Of a stretch of DNA of 64,000 nucleotides, positions 24,628 through 35,560 are shown in pieces. The translations under genes and the position numbers were made by a program. Origin of the DNA: Sclerodactyla briareus (lineage: Eukaryota > Echinodermata > Holothuroidea > Dendrochirotida > Sclerodactylidae). The first letter of the stretch is position 1. Each line of letters begins with the position of its first letter. Under the pieces are notes generated by a model that was not told the DNA's origin, made no database searches, and saw only the letters and a list, made by a program, of their open reading frames with translations. The DNA is taken from assembly GCA_026419785.1 (NCBI GenBank), contig JAODTK010003965.1:243099-307098 (forward strand), read 5' to 3'.

Positions 24628-24964
24628 ATGCCTTGTCAATTGCATGACCCCCCCTTGTACCCAAGACAAGGTGAGTCAATGCCTTCAAACAAATGATGCA
24701 CCCCTCAGCTCACGTGTGCCTGAAAAAATAATGATAATTGATACACTCACAGTCACTTGAAAGACCCGACTACTCTGCTGTACAATTGAAACGATTGACT
24801 GGCAATGATTTACCCCTCATTCACATTATTGCATTAACGACATATTGTAACAATGACCAACATGTGAGACAACATGTTATTGGACCCTGACTGTACCTAC
24901 AATGACTCGCCTTGTCCAGGGTAGTGGGAGGGATGCAATTGCTAATATATAGGCCTGTAATGCA
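24628..24964. mobile_element. MITE-like element, about 335 bp, copy 2
   Basis: The left end has ATGCCTTGTCAATTGCATGA then ACAAGGTGAGTCAATG. The right end, on the reverse strand, has AGCAATTGCATCCC then GACAAGGCGAGTCATTG. The arms are about 50 bp. Left-end text matches the MITE at 8349-8674, so they are one family. Confidence 0.5.
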
Positions 24965-25189
24965 CTTCTCTTCTTCCCCACACATACCCCCAAAAAAGAT
25001 ATTTTTTCACATTTGTCGATGATGTTGGTCGTCCAGATTCAACGAACTGGCCACTTCATTTCACGATCTGCTTGAACCCACCGCATCACTTATGAGTAAT
25101 GAAGGTTGCTAAAGTGATCCTCATCATTTAGCCTTGCCTGCAGCGGCTGACTTAGTGTTCCGGTCGCTGGGACTTCCACACTGAATGGA

Positions 25190-25500
25190 AAACCTTGGAC
25201 CTCGCTGGTTATGACTCGTGCCTTTACCTTCACTCTTCAAGACATACTTACTTACCAGGTTTATTTTCCGTATTTCATTTCAATTGCCCGCAGATGACTT
25301 TTCGACCCTTGTCAGAGCAACAAGTATCTCATCTCATGCGCTGAGCTAAATAATTGCTGTGAATCGTTTTTGTTGTGTCAGTTGTGGTTTGAGTGGCAAC
25401 ACACATCTTTCAGGGTTTGATTATAGCTGAGTAGGGGAACATGTCAGGAAAAAAGGCAAGGAATCACACGCCGAGTTGCGTCTGTTTATTTTTGCCTATT
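25190..25500 (-). repeat. Dispersed repeat, inverted partner of 63650-64000
   Basis: The reverse complement contains CTGACATGTTCCCCTACTCAGC, CAAACCCTG..AGATGTGTGTTGCCA and AATAAACCTGGTAAGTAAGTA in the same order as 63740-63940. The two look about 80% alike by eye. Family unknown. Confidence 0.65.
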
Positions 25501-27794
25501 TGAAGGATTCCTATTTTTTTCTGAACGTCTTGTGGCGGAAAACCAAAAAGCCACAATACCTGCGCATAGCCGAAACAGTGCCTTCGGTCAATTTTAGGCG
25601 TCAAATGCATCAGTCTTCGATAAATTCTCATTTTCCGGTGTTGTAGAATGTTATGCCAGTCTTCTGTAAATTCATGGACCTATTAATGGGGCGATTTTCC
25701 GCGGATCGATTCAGGTTGCTCCCATCCATCTCACACCGCCCGTGTGCTACTGATGACTGACATCTACTCACCTGAATCGTAATGAGGAAAATCCCCATTT
25801 TCTGGGATTTGTCAACGAGTCCTGCAGACGCTATGTTGGCGGATATTCGCTGTAGGTAATATATACTAAAGTGCGATGGCCCCTCGATTTAGGAACAGCT
25901 TCTCCATCATCGTCTGCATTAGGCAGGCTAACTTCATAGTTGCTAATACTCCGGACAGTCATCACCATCTCTACCGATCAAGAGATATCTTGTAACACAA
26001 GCTTCTGGGCCATTTTCATGTAATATGCAATGAGTAGGTCTTTCAGGAGAAAAAAGTGGATTCATATCGCACTGGTCTTCACCGCGCAACCCCACAAAAA
26101 GGTTCCAGCATGATGCTTTTCACTTTCAGGAGATATCAAACTACCAACGGACCGACAACACCACACAACAAAGTGACCACTATGTCAAACAAAAATGCGA
26201 GTTCTCACTTTCACTGACCATTAACAAATCCGCCACCTACTCACACAGGTTCAACGGATCCAAGAAGAATCGGGAGATTTAATTACCATCATCTGTTAAT
26301 TTTATTCCTATTTAATATAGTGAATGCAATGCTACTTATTTATTTCAAATTCATTTGACAACCTGTACAAATGGATGTTTAAAATAACCTGCCTGGCAGT
26401 CTTCAATACGAGTAGAAATTTGCATATTCCATAAAATATTGAAGACTGTGCATTTAGAAGTGTCAAGAGTATTCTTAAAATGACCAAATGATAAACAATG
26501 GGTAATCTTCTTTTTTTTTTCTACCGGTAATTTCCTTTCAATCCGGATGGTTGTACCTACATCCAAAATAGTAGCATTAGAAAAGTGTTTGACAATAACT
26601 AAATAACTTAGTCTGACTGTTTCTAAGGGAATAGAATTTTATTCACGCTACGTTAAGAAATTATGGTGTGCGCCTAATCTGAAAGGGTACCGGCAGAAAA
26701 TCTTGTGTGGGTGATGACCCCAGTGGAGAGCCTCGAGTCCGTGGTGCTCCTCTTATTCGATATACTTGATGACGGAGTCAATGCTAATTGTGTACACTGG
26801 CAATGCGACCAAGTACGGTACACCTATTATTCACGCATTTTGCCACGTTGTGAGACGCACCGTCACAAAAATCAACCCAAGAATGGACAGGGAAGCTTGA
26901 TTTCCAGATGCATTCAAAGCCTTCACCTGAACAAGCAAGGATTACAAGCATGACCTCCCTAAAGAGTTCCCTGACAAGCTGCATGTACCAGATATACTTT
27001 TGCTACTAGTACCGGTACATTAAGGTTGTCGAGGATGAATAAATCTAAGTACCACAGATACCGATAATGTGAACTTTTGTTGACCCTGTAAAAGCTAGGG
27101 TCCACAGGTCATATAGGAGATTACACTATCCACCACACTGAATTGCTACATTCACTTGAATAGAGAATACCACCAAGGTTTAATTTCTCTGCCAATACGA
27201 ACATTAAAAATATTGCGCAATCGAACGGTCCTCCTTTTCTGGAATTAATGCCAATCCTCATGCCTACCAGAGAATCATTCTACTGAAATGTTCTAAAGCT
27301 AATTAGTGAACATTAGAGCCAAATAGTAACTGAATTGAAATAATTCTTGTATCTTCATTTCCTATTTTAGGCCGTCAGATTTTTTCGAACGTGATCGTGG
27401 TGCTTGCAGTTACTCAAGCCTGCAACCGAATTGCTAATTCTGTGCAGTTTAGCTCACCATTCTTGAAAAAATCAACCTTTCGGTATTTCATCGAGTTGTT
27501 GGTGAATTTATGGAACAATTACAAGGAACACTTTCAGGATCTTTTCCCAATATTATTGGATCAATCATCAAAATAATCCCGTAAATTTGGGCCATATTGG
27601 AACATCCTCTAATCTATTCAGTTTCTCAAGTACAATAAATAACAACTCGCGCAGCCAGCTGATTGAAACCGGGATACCAAATTTTGTGCAGTTATTGATA
27701 CCATAACAACCTTTAATGTGCAGATGCACTGAGACAGAGGTGGTATCACTCCCAGACTACTTTGAATGCTCCTATATTCTAATAAAAGGTCTTG
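25501..27794. other. No recognised feature
   Basis: About 2.3 kb of AT-rich sequence. Short frames (for example 26705-26953 and 27391-27576) carry no recognisable domain. A repeat or an intron is equally possible. Confidence 0.3.
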
Positions 27795-28412
27795 TTCACG
27801 TCTTTGTCTCTCCCGTCTGGACTTTAACAACTCTCTTTTGTATGGGTTACGGTTACCATCATCACAGTTACAGCCGCTACAGCGTGTTCAGAACTCTGCC
27901 GCCAGACTTGTCACCAGAAGTAGACGGGTGGAACACATCACTCCACTCCTCCGTCGACTACACTGGTTACCGGTTAGGGAACGTATTTACTCGAGTCCTC
28001 CTCTTGTGACATATAAAGCATTCCATGGATTTGCCCCTACTTACATGTGCAACCTAATCTCTCACCGGTCAAAAAATCATCGAGGGGTACATTGCGTTCT
28101 TCACAACAGCAACTTCTTAATCATGGACCCCGTTTTCATACTTCCTATTACGGAAGTAGAACTTCCTCTGTCGCTGCCAAACACCCTATGGAACAATCTT
28201 CCACTTCACATCTGCTGCTCCTCATCATTAGATGTCTTCAAATCTCGCCTGAAAACACACCCGTTTAACTAGCACAGTTCATCTGTGTTGTCCTTTTCAT
28301 TTGTATTTTGGTTGTATATGGTTATTCGTATTTGGTTTCTGGTTGTTTGTTGAAGCGCTTAGAGACTTTTCTTATTTTGCGCTATATAAATTCATTCATC
28401 ATTATTAATATC
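27795..28412 (+). pseudogene. L2-like LINE 3' end: ORF2 C-terminus and tail
   Basis: Translation gives SRLDFNNSLLYGLP, LQRVQNSAARLVT, HITPLLRRLHWLPVRERI and, after a frame change, SLDVFKSRLKTHPF. These are the standard post-polymerase landmarks of L2/Daphne-like LINE proteins (SRLDYCNSLLYG...LQ.VQN.AARL...LHWLPV..RI...FK..LKTHLF). The middle part (LRSSQQ..., SYGSRTSSVAAKHPMEQ) lies in another frame, so at least two frameshifts are present. The tail from about 28352 reads GCGCTTAGAGACTTTTCTT, then GCGCTATATAAATTCATT and an ATT-rich end. The polymerase catalytic part is missing, as expected of a 5'-truncated copy. Confidence 0.85.
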
Positions 28413-28616
28413 GTTCCTGTGTATAAAACAAAAATTCAAGTGTCTGGTTTCCTGATAACTAATTCAGCATATGTTTTAAGCCTCAACATTGTCAAAGGAC
28501 CAATGGGTAGGGCTAACCTTCCACCAGTGCAATGACTATTGTGCACAGTCTACATACCAGCAGTGTGAACACACCAGATAGCTGTCAGTGTACTAATATG
28601 CTGGGATAAACACCAT

Positions 28617-29012
28617 TAACAAGAATAATAATATACAGTGTTTTTATAGCACTTTTTCCACAGACTCAAAGCGCTTCTGCCTTCACAGATAGTACCCCTG
28701 ATCATTAGTGACTTGTCACACCGTACTAGATAGCACGCATTTCGGACTTATTCGCTCCCGACGCACTATTTCAGTATGTTACTTCATTGTGTCCCCCTGG
28801 GGACTTCCCATAGGGCAGCCACATACAGCGCTCACTACTCTTCACAAGTCACGAGGTACCCGCTTCTACACGTAGGTGGCATGGCACTGTCAAGGAGACA
28901 TGCCTTGTCCAACAGCACTGCGGAAAAGTCCTTTGGCTTTCAATGGGCTCCTAACTCGCAATCAATGGTTTTGCAGTCTGGAGCTCTACCGACTAAGCTA
29001 ATCCGCCTCCCC
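28617..29012 (-). mobile_element. tRNA-derived SINE with L2-like LINE tail
   Basis: On the reverse strand the head (29012-28940) resembles a tRNA-Cys. GGAGGCGGATTAGCTTAGTCGGT contains an A-box, and GTAGAGCTCCAGACTGCAAAACC looks like the D-stem end and an anticodon loop with GCA. The B-box region (GCGAGTTAGGAGCCC) is weak. A ~250-bp body follows, and the end is AGCGCTTTGAGTC, GTGCTATAAAAAC and TATTATTATT. That tail matches the 3' ends of the LINEs at 28.4, 32.8 and 48.9 kb. No protein is encoded. Confidence 0.6.
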
Positions 29013-31009
29013 TGAACTCATGAATAGAGGGAGCCCGAATAGATTCCCTAAACATTCGAAGCCTCTGGCTAATCATGAAGGAATACATGCATGGGTTCCT
29101 AAGGATGTTTACCTGTCCATCTGTGTAAAACTCCAGAGTGAGGGAATACTATCGCTATCAAACCAGGTAAGTAAATGTGTAGATTTTAACTAGAACAAAG
29201 TTATCACATCTAGACTGCTTCAAATGATTCTCCGCCAAGAAAACCTTTCTCATTGTTCCAGTGCATGAAACAAGATTGAATGCCACAAAACCAAAGTGCG
29301 AGGTTCATTTCACAACTAATTCGCTGTCTGATGGATTGATAGATGTCCCCGCTGCTAAAACCTAGGTCTGATGTTCGAAAGTCTTCAATTTTCAATACCA
29401 CATACAATAGAAGCATAAAATCAGGGCTGTTCACTTGCCTTGGAGGTTACCCTCGACAAAAGTCGCACGTCGTTGGGATGTTGGTGTACTTTAGTCTGTT
29501 ACACTCACTTTAGTAGATAACCCATCCTGGGATGGTTCACACGTCTATCACTGCCTATTCCTGGTCACAGGATAGAATGACACACCTTTTCATGGTAAAT
29601 AAAAATGTCAATATACCAGATGAATAGGTTTTTAAAAGGTGTCAAATCTTGCACTGTTTTGCTCTTGGTTACCTCCCCTGCAAAAGAAACATTTCAACTC
29701 TGCGTTGTACCCAAGTATGACAAATTCCAGATGGGCCCCTGGATTTACTGTCTCAAAGTAAGGACAAGTTTTCGGGCAGTTCTGCAACCTAAGAATATAG
29801 GCTGATGAACAGGTGATGCCCTCTCATTGACTACGGACTTTGAATTCCTGGACATCTCGTAGGCATCATAACCGTCGATTATAACACCGACAAAGCCGGG
29901 GTATCGACCCTAATATGGAGGAAAAGCATTTACACTTTCACTATGTCCTTTCACAAACGGCTCATTAGGATCCTCTGATGACTGTTGTTCCCAATTCCCA
30001 AACACCCAACTAAACACGGTTGTAAGTGTATGTGCACACCACTAACAACTTAGGTAACATATATATAGACAATATAGCTCTACCATTACAGCCTATTTTT
30101 TTTAACCGTCACCATTTATTGAGAAACACAACCATTTATCCCATCTTTTCGAATATTATTGTTGATAAGTATGGGGGTGAATCTGTAAATTTTATGTGCT
30201 GTAGTATGTGGTAGTTTTGTTTTTTTCCCTGGAAGTTTTGAAAAATTGTTTTCGCACACTGATCGTGCAACGTCAAAGAGTCGGTGTATCCCTCTGAACC
30301 TTTGACACAATAGCATTACCATCTAATTACCTGTAACCGTGAGATGGCTCATTTCAGTAATTTGGAAACAATTCAGCTGATTCAAACGTGATTACCATCA
30401 TATAATCATAAAAGGACCAGAATAATTTGAATAAAAACAGCCATGTTTGCAGCAGGAGGGCAATTTATCCTGCATAGTTGATAGTGCGGATTTTAGGATT
30501 ACAAGCCAAGACTATCACTTCAACAGTACTTTCCTTTGTTCAACAGATAATGTAAGTTAATCTATTGTACCAGGACCCTGGACTGGTAACATTGCTTCTT
30601 GCCATTAATACTAGCAGCAGGTGGCTTCCCCCTGCCTACTTTATGACCCCTGGAATAAGCTGGAGGGGCTATTGCCAGAGCAATAACTGCCTACAGGAGC
30701 TATTGCCGGAGCATTTCTGCCAACATCTTTCAGTCACTAAACACATTGCCCATGCTTCATCATTCCCTTCACCATGCATATTCAACAAATGGTGGGAGGG
30801 AGGGGGGCTATCATCAAAACCTGACCGATGACCCTTTCAGCGGTTTCAGGCTCTTGCCACGGGGTACATACATGTACACCATTAGATGGGCTGACAACCC
30901 TTTGTCCCCCTCTATGTACACTGTTCCAGGGACTGTGACCCGTTCCTCATGGTTCTGCATTAGAATACCCTTTCAATGACTCCGCTGACCACCTTGACCC
31001 GACTGTTGC
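29013..31009. other. No recognised feature
   Basis: About 2 kb between the SINE and the BTBD17-like gene. It may include introns or 3' sequence of that gene on the reverse strand, but no exon could be supported. On the reverse strand just below 31010, NMKRGNSRVKVVSGVIERVF is a possible short extension of the gene's coding sequence. Confidence 0.3.
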
Positions 31010-32275
31010 CCCGCTTCATGTTTTCTCATCCTCCACGTTGACAACGATCTTGTAAGGCCACCCGTATTGGTCCGACTTGTGGGCGAATACAAACGTCACC
31101 GTCTTCTTTGTTCCAGTCTTATTGCTGGAAGCATTCTGGAAAATGGGCCTGAAGGTCCATGGTGAATGGCCACCACCAATGCTCTTCTGGCAAAGATAAG
31201 GTTTATTCTCATAGACGTAGAACACACATTCAACGTCACGAAAGAAAGTGACTGTATTGAGAGCTTGTATGAGTCTGGTTTCTTCAACATCCGCGTACCC
31301 AATATGGGCTGTTCTGGTGGTTGTATTCAGGAAGTGGGCATTGTGGAGGTAGAGCCCTCTGTGGCCGTGATCCCCTTGGGGGAGTTGCTGGTGCACTCCT
31401 CGGCAAATTGGGCTCGGTACATCAGCGCCTTCTCCAGAGCCCGCTCTCCGTGCACCTGCAGAATCTGAGACATGTAATCCGACGCATTCACAATGTTCAA
31501 CTGGCTGGCGGACATCTGATGAAGACGGACCAGCTTCAGGATCTTACCAGCTATCTCCTCGCTAGTGGACATGTTTCTTCCCTCTCCCCTCCATTCTGAA
31601 GGAACATACGCACCTTAAGCCACAGCTGAAATTCATCCTCCGCAACAACTTCCGAGCTATCCAGCACAATGGCGACATCAGAGGATCCAGCGACAGTAAC
31701 ATCTTCATGCTCATCTGCATGAAGTTGGCACGAAGGCCGATCAGCGCCACGTCTGACCTCGTCGACCAAGCAGGCTTCAGAGTTCTTCATGACCAGCCAG
31801 AGCTTCCTCCAGAAGATACGGTCGAGCAGTCTTCTTGGAGGTTCAACACGGCCGTCCGGAAGGCGAGCCGATGTGACTTGTCCGCGGAGCAAGAATGATC
31901 GGCCCCACGGTCTGAAGTTGAGGGCGATCTCCTCGCTGTAGAGGTATTTGAGAAAGTCCCTCAAACACCTCAGCGCACTCATCAGATTCCTTGAGCTCCT
32001 GGAACAGGTCCCGGCCTGATTGAGTTATTCACCTTACACCACGCTCCCTACTGATCGTCCAGCCTCTGACAAAGAACCCATCGGACCGGCCGCATAGGAT
32101 CAGCCGGTGACATGAGTCTTTTTCCTTCCGACCTTCAGGTTTACCTCCTCTGATACGGGCTGTTTGCAAAAGGTCCTTTGAAACTCCCAGAGAACGTCCT
32201 GGTTGTCACCGAGCTGATACGACCCTCCCCTGAATCTGACCAATCCGCGTAGGTGAAAATATCCTATCATTAGTT
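31010..32275 (-). pseudogene. BTBD17-like BTB/BACK-domain gene, frame-disrupted
   Basis: Reverse-strand pieces, in different frames but correct order, show a BTB domain: DVLWEFQRTFCKQPVSEEVNLKVG, then HRLILCGRSDGFF, then ECAEVFE followed by DFLKYLYSEEIALN. A BACK-like part follows (SSDVAIVLDSSEVVAEDEFQLWLKV), then a C-terminal part (ILKLVRLHQMSASQLNIV...EKALMYRAQFAEE) that parallels the IRYPMIPPAQLFQL...YQFHAA stretch of vertebrate BTBD17, as I recall it. The last frame ends near FVFAHKSDQYGWPYKIVVNVEDEK. BTBD17-type proteins are BTB/BACK proteins related to galectin-3-binding protein. At least five frame changes occur over 1.2 kb, so this is either a pseudogene or a real single-exon gene spoiled by assembly indels. 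No intron is needed to explain the order. Confidence 0.6.
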
Positions 32276-32784
32276 CATATGTAGGTAAGGTAGCCTGGGT
32301 CAGTACAGTATCAACATGAAGTTGTTTGAACCATAGTTTTGTTAAACCAATTGCATTTGTTAAGTTCCATTCAGCCTCTTTTTTCTGGCCTCCTTTCAGC
32401 CACGAAGCTAACCCATACTGTGTAATCTATTGTATTGACTGATAACAACTCGAATAAAAAAAAATCTGTTGGAATGACGTATGATGGTATATTTCAAAAT
32501 TCGTAATTTTGTGGAATACGTCCCTGTGGGCCCTGTGTCAAAACGAATACATTTGTCACGGCCAGCCAGCTTTCGCTCCTAATTCGCTGACTGTCACGAT
32601 TTTCTGCAAAACCCCAATGATTTGAGTGCTGTAATTCGACTGCAGTTCTTCTTGCAGATGAGGTATCGAGCGATTGCATTCATTTTCAATATCATTGATG
32701 CTATTTTCTTGGAATATTACAAAGGCCGGCATGTAGCGTCCCTAAGTGATAACTGCCTTATAATCCAGAGTTTGTATGTTAAGA
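32276..32784. other. No recognised feature
   Basis: Sequence upstream (on the reverse strand) of the BTBD17-like gene. It could hold its promoter or 5' exon, but no TATA box, splice-supported exon or repeat is evident. Confidence 0.3.
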
Positions 32785-33325
32785 CTTAATAATAATATAA
32801 TAAAACGGCTTTCATATAGCGCGCAAATAATCCAAGAGGATCTCAAAGCGCTTTACAAAAGAAATAAAGATTGAAAATAAAAACCATAAAGAAGTAAAAA
32901 GAACCCACAAGTAATAGAATGAAAGAAATGTGGCAAGATAGCACGAAGCAGCCACTGAAACCACACGATGCAGAGTGTAAAAACAATTAGAACAGTGAAG
33001 AGAAGTTAATAACTACAAACCTACATGTAAAACCCCGAAGGACGGACAAATTACAAAATTACTGAATTGAAAAGGCAAGTTTTCAGCTTGAATTTTGAAA
33101 GTGTCTAAAAATGGAGCAAGTCTGACATGCTGAGGAAGTTTGTTCCATATGTGTGTGCCGCTTCCATAAAGGAGGGACGGCCGTAGCAGTACGCGGCCGG
33201 TGGTTTGGCGGTTTCAGTAGGTTTTGGGTAGAAGAGGCGGAGAGACCGGGAGGGAAACGTAAGCTGTATGCGCCTGTCAGGGTAGCGGGGGCGCAAACCA
33301 TGTAGCATCTTGAGGGGAGCAGGTT
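32785..33325 (-). pseudogene. L2-like LINE 3' end on the reverse strand
   Basis: The reverse translation near 33160-33060 reads THIWNKLPQHVRLAPFLDTFK, the WN.LP..VR.A.SLD.FK..LKT landmark at the end of L2-like ORF2. The preceding part (LLKPPNHRPRTATAVP) fits in a different frame, so it is decayed. The tail below 32870 reads AAAGCGCTTTGAGATCCTC, then GCGCGCTATATGAAAG and an ATT-rich end, like the LINE tails at 28.4 and 48.9 kb. Only the C-terminus and 3' untranslated region are present. Confidence 0.75.
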
Positions 33326-33544
33326 AGGGCCATGAAAAGTGACTTACTTTCAGTAACTTCTATTGATTATTTTTCAGGATAAAACACTCAGACTGGAATT
33401 AGAGCCGATACGACTTTTTTACAGGTTTTTTATTGTTTGTTTTAGTTTATTTTGTGGTTTCTGCAGAAATCGCAATAGCCAAGCCTGATTGTGTCTCAAA
33501 TACTCTCATTGGTACACTCGATACGCTGCAATTGGTGTGCATTT
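33326..33544. other. No recognised feature
   Basis: Short AT-rich spacer between the LINE and the minisatellite. Confidence 0.3.
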
Positions 33545-33770
33545 AGCTACCATGATGTGAAATTAGGTGTGGCAGTTTAGCTACCAGATGTGATTAGGTG
33601 TGGCCGTTAGCTAGCCACAACACCCTCCATGAGTGATTAGGTGTGGCAGTTTCGGCGACCAGACACGTGATTATGTGGTGGCTTCCGAGCTACCATGAGT
33701 GAATTAAGTGTGGGCAGTCATCTACCATGACGTGATTATGTTGTGGCATTTCCGCTTCATATGTAATATA
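33545..33770. repeat. Minisatellite, about 38-bp unit
   Basis: Five to six imperfect units with the consensus CTACCATGA.GTGATTAGG then TGTGGCAGTT.. The last units decay into GTGATTATGTTGTGGC. Confidence 0.8.
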
Positions 33771-34999
33771 CGTGGTTTCGTGAATCCCTTTCTGCCCTGT
33801 TTGCAGTTTTTGGTTCAGTCAATTTAGGGTGTTTCAACTATTCTTAGTCTCGGTTTTAGTCTTGTGACCTTGTCCAGACTTTGACTGTGGTCCTCCATGC
33901 CTGTTTATTTAGCACATGGCTCGCTCTCCGCATAACACCCATAGAGGTATACATCCCATGATCTGTGTCAATCCAATTGTCTAGGGTTGAACCATTATGG
34001 AATTGGTTTTCGGGTATGGGTATGATAAACTGTACATTATAGGATTATGAGTGCCAATCGAATGCACCACAGCATGAATAGACCAATACCACAGACAGAT
34101 CCAATAAATGTCAATAGGGAGTGAAAAAAGTGAAAAAAAAAAAAAGTATAGATTCAAATATGTAGTTGAAAAGGAGAGGATTCAATTAAAGGTCAAAGGA
34201 AGATTGGAAACCAAAGTTAGATTAAAATTAGTAGATGAAAAGAGCAAATTTTAAAGTCCCCTAGATCCCACATTTGGAGTTTTAAACCATCTCGTTTTAA
34301 CTACAATTATAGTTCAGGTCTAATGACAATAATGAGGGGAACTTATAGAATAGCTCCGGCCCACATGACTTAAACAGTTGTTAACGATCTCCATCATTCG
34401 TAAATGAAAAGTGCAAGTACTTTTTCCTTTGAATGCTATGAATGCGCGTCTATATATATTTTCACAATACTTGTGAAGTGTCATGTGTAATTCAATTAGG
34501 CTCACAATTTTTTTAGAAAGCTAATTTTTAGCAAGGAAACTGAATTGACAGCAGGTACAGTATGTCTTTGTCAAAAAGACCAAAAAAAAACTTGCAACGT
34601 ACTAATACTATAGGTACTGCTCCAGTTTTCCCATTCTTATCAACGAGTCAGTTGAGGGGTTTCAGTTTGAGGGTTGGATTTTTTAATGTAATCAAAAGTA
34701 ATATTTTTTGGAGTCATGGGTTCAGTGATTCCATGACCTTGTGAATGAACCTATTAGCCTACATGTATGTTGGGTATTGCTTGGCTGGGGCATCATTTAC
34801 ACCACTGCGCCAATGAGAGGATCATGGGCAATTACACAGTGGGGGGGAAAGGGCAAATTTATGAGGCCTCAGGCGTATCTTACGCGTGTCTACACAGAGA
34901 TTCGTAATGCCACACTAAGGGTCCCCGACCTTTCCTCGAAACTGCTTGGGACTGGAGACTTTTTCAAATTTAGAACCAATTAGAACCAACACCAAATAT
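33771..34999. other. No recognised feature
   Basis: AT-rich sequence with a 14-base A run near 34134. No gene or repeat partner identified. Confidence 0.35.
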
Positions 35000-35560
35000 T
35001 GAACAATATTCCTGAGACTCTCAGGTTGGCTGCTACCTGAATCCCTGCTTAGAGATTTGATTTGATTTCTCCGGGTTCAGGAAGCCAATTTGACTCATCG
35101 TGGAACCCTAACCGAATTTTGATTCGGGATGAGCACCGGAGACAACTCGCCTTCTCCTGACTAGTGCTCAGATGGTCATCGAGGCAGGAGCCAGGACACC
35201 AATCCCTGCTCCCGGGACCGCAAATTTTACGTCCCAATCAGACGGACGATCAGTTGAAACTCCAGGACCGGAACCAATTTCTCAGAACATGGAGGAGCCG
35301 AAAGATGTTCAAAAACGAGACTTGCTCACAGCCGGATGAAGAGACCTATTGCAAGTGCCCCGAAACAACCCCACGAACCGAAATTAACAAACCCATTGCT
35401 CAACGAGGACCAGGAACCTAAGACCAGGAACACGCCAGTCGAACTTCAAATACAGCCACTTCTGGGAAACCGCCCGGTGCTGATCGGCTGAATTCGAACC
35501 CGGGACATGTTGCATGCAAGCGACCACTGATAACCACTCTTAACTATTCTAACGCTAGAT
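35000..35560 (-). mobile_element. Possible tRNA-derived repeat with B-box
   Basis: The reverse strand from about 35560 reads AGCGTTAGAATAGTTAAGAG then GGTTATCAGTGGTCGC, resembling an A-box region, and CCCGGGTTCGAATTC, a good B-box. An anticodon-like TTGCATG lies between. The spacing fits a tRNA head of about 73 bases. A body of several hundred bases follows down to about 35000, ending near a GGAGAAATC motif, but its true end is not defined. It could also be a lone tRNA pseudogene. Confidence 0.4.
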
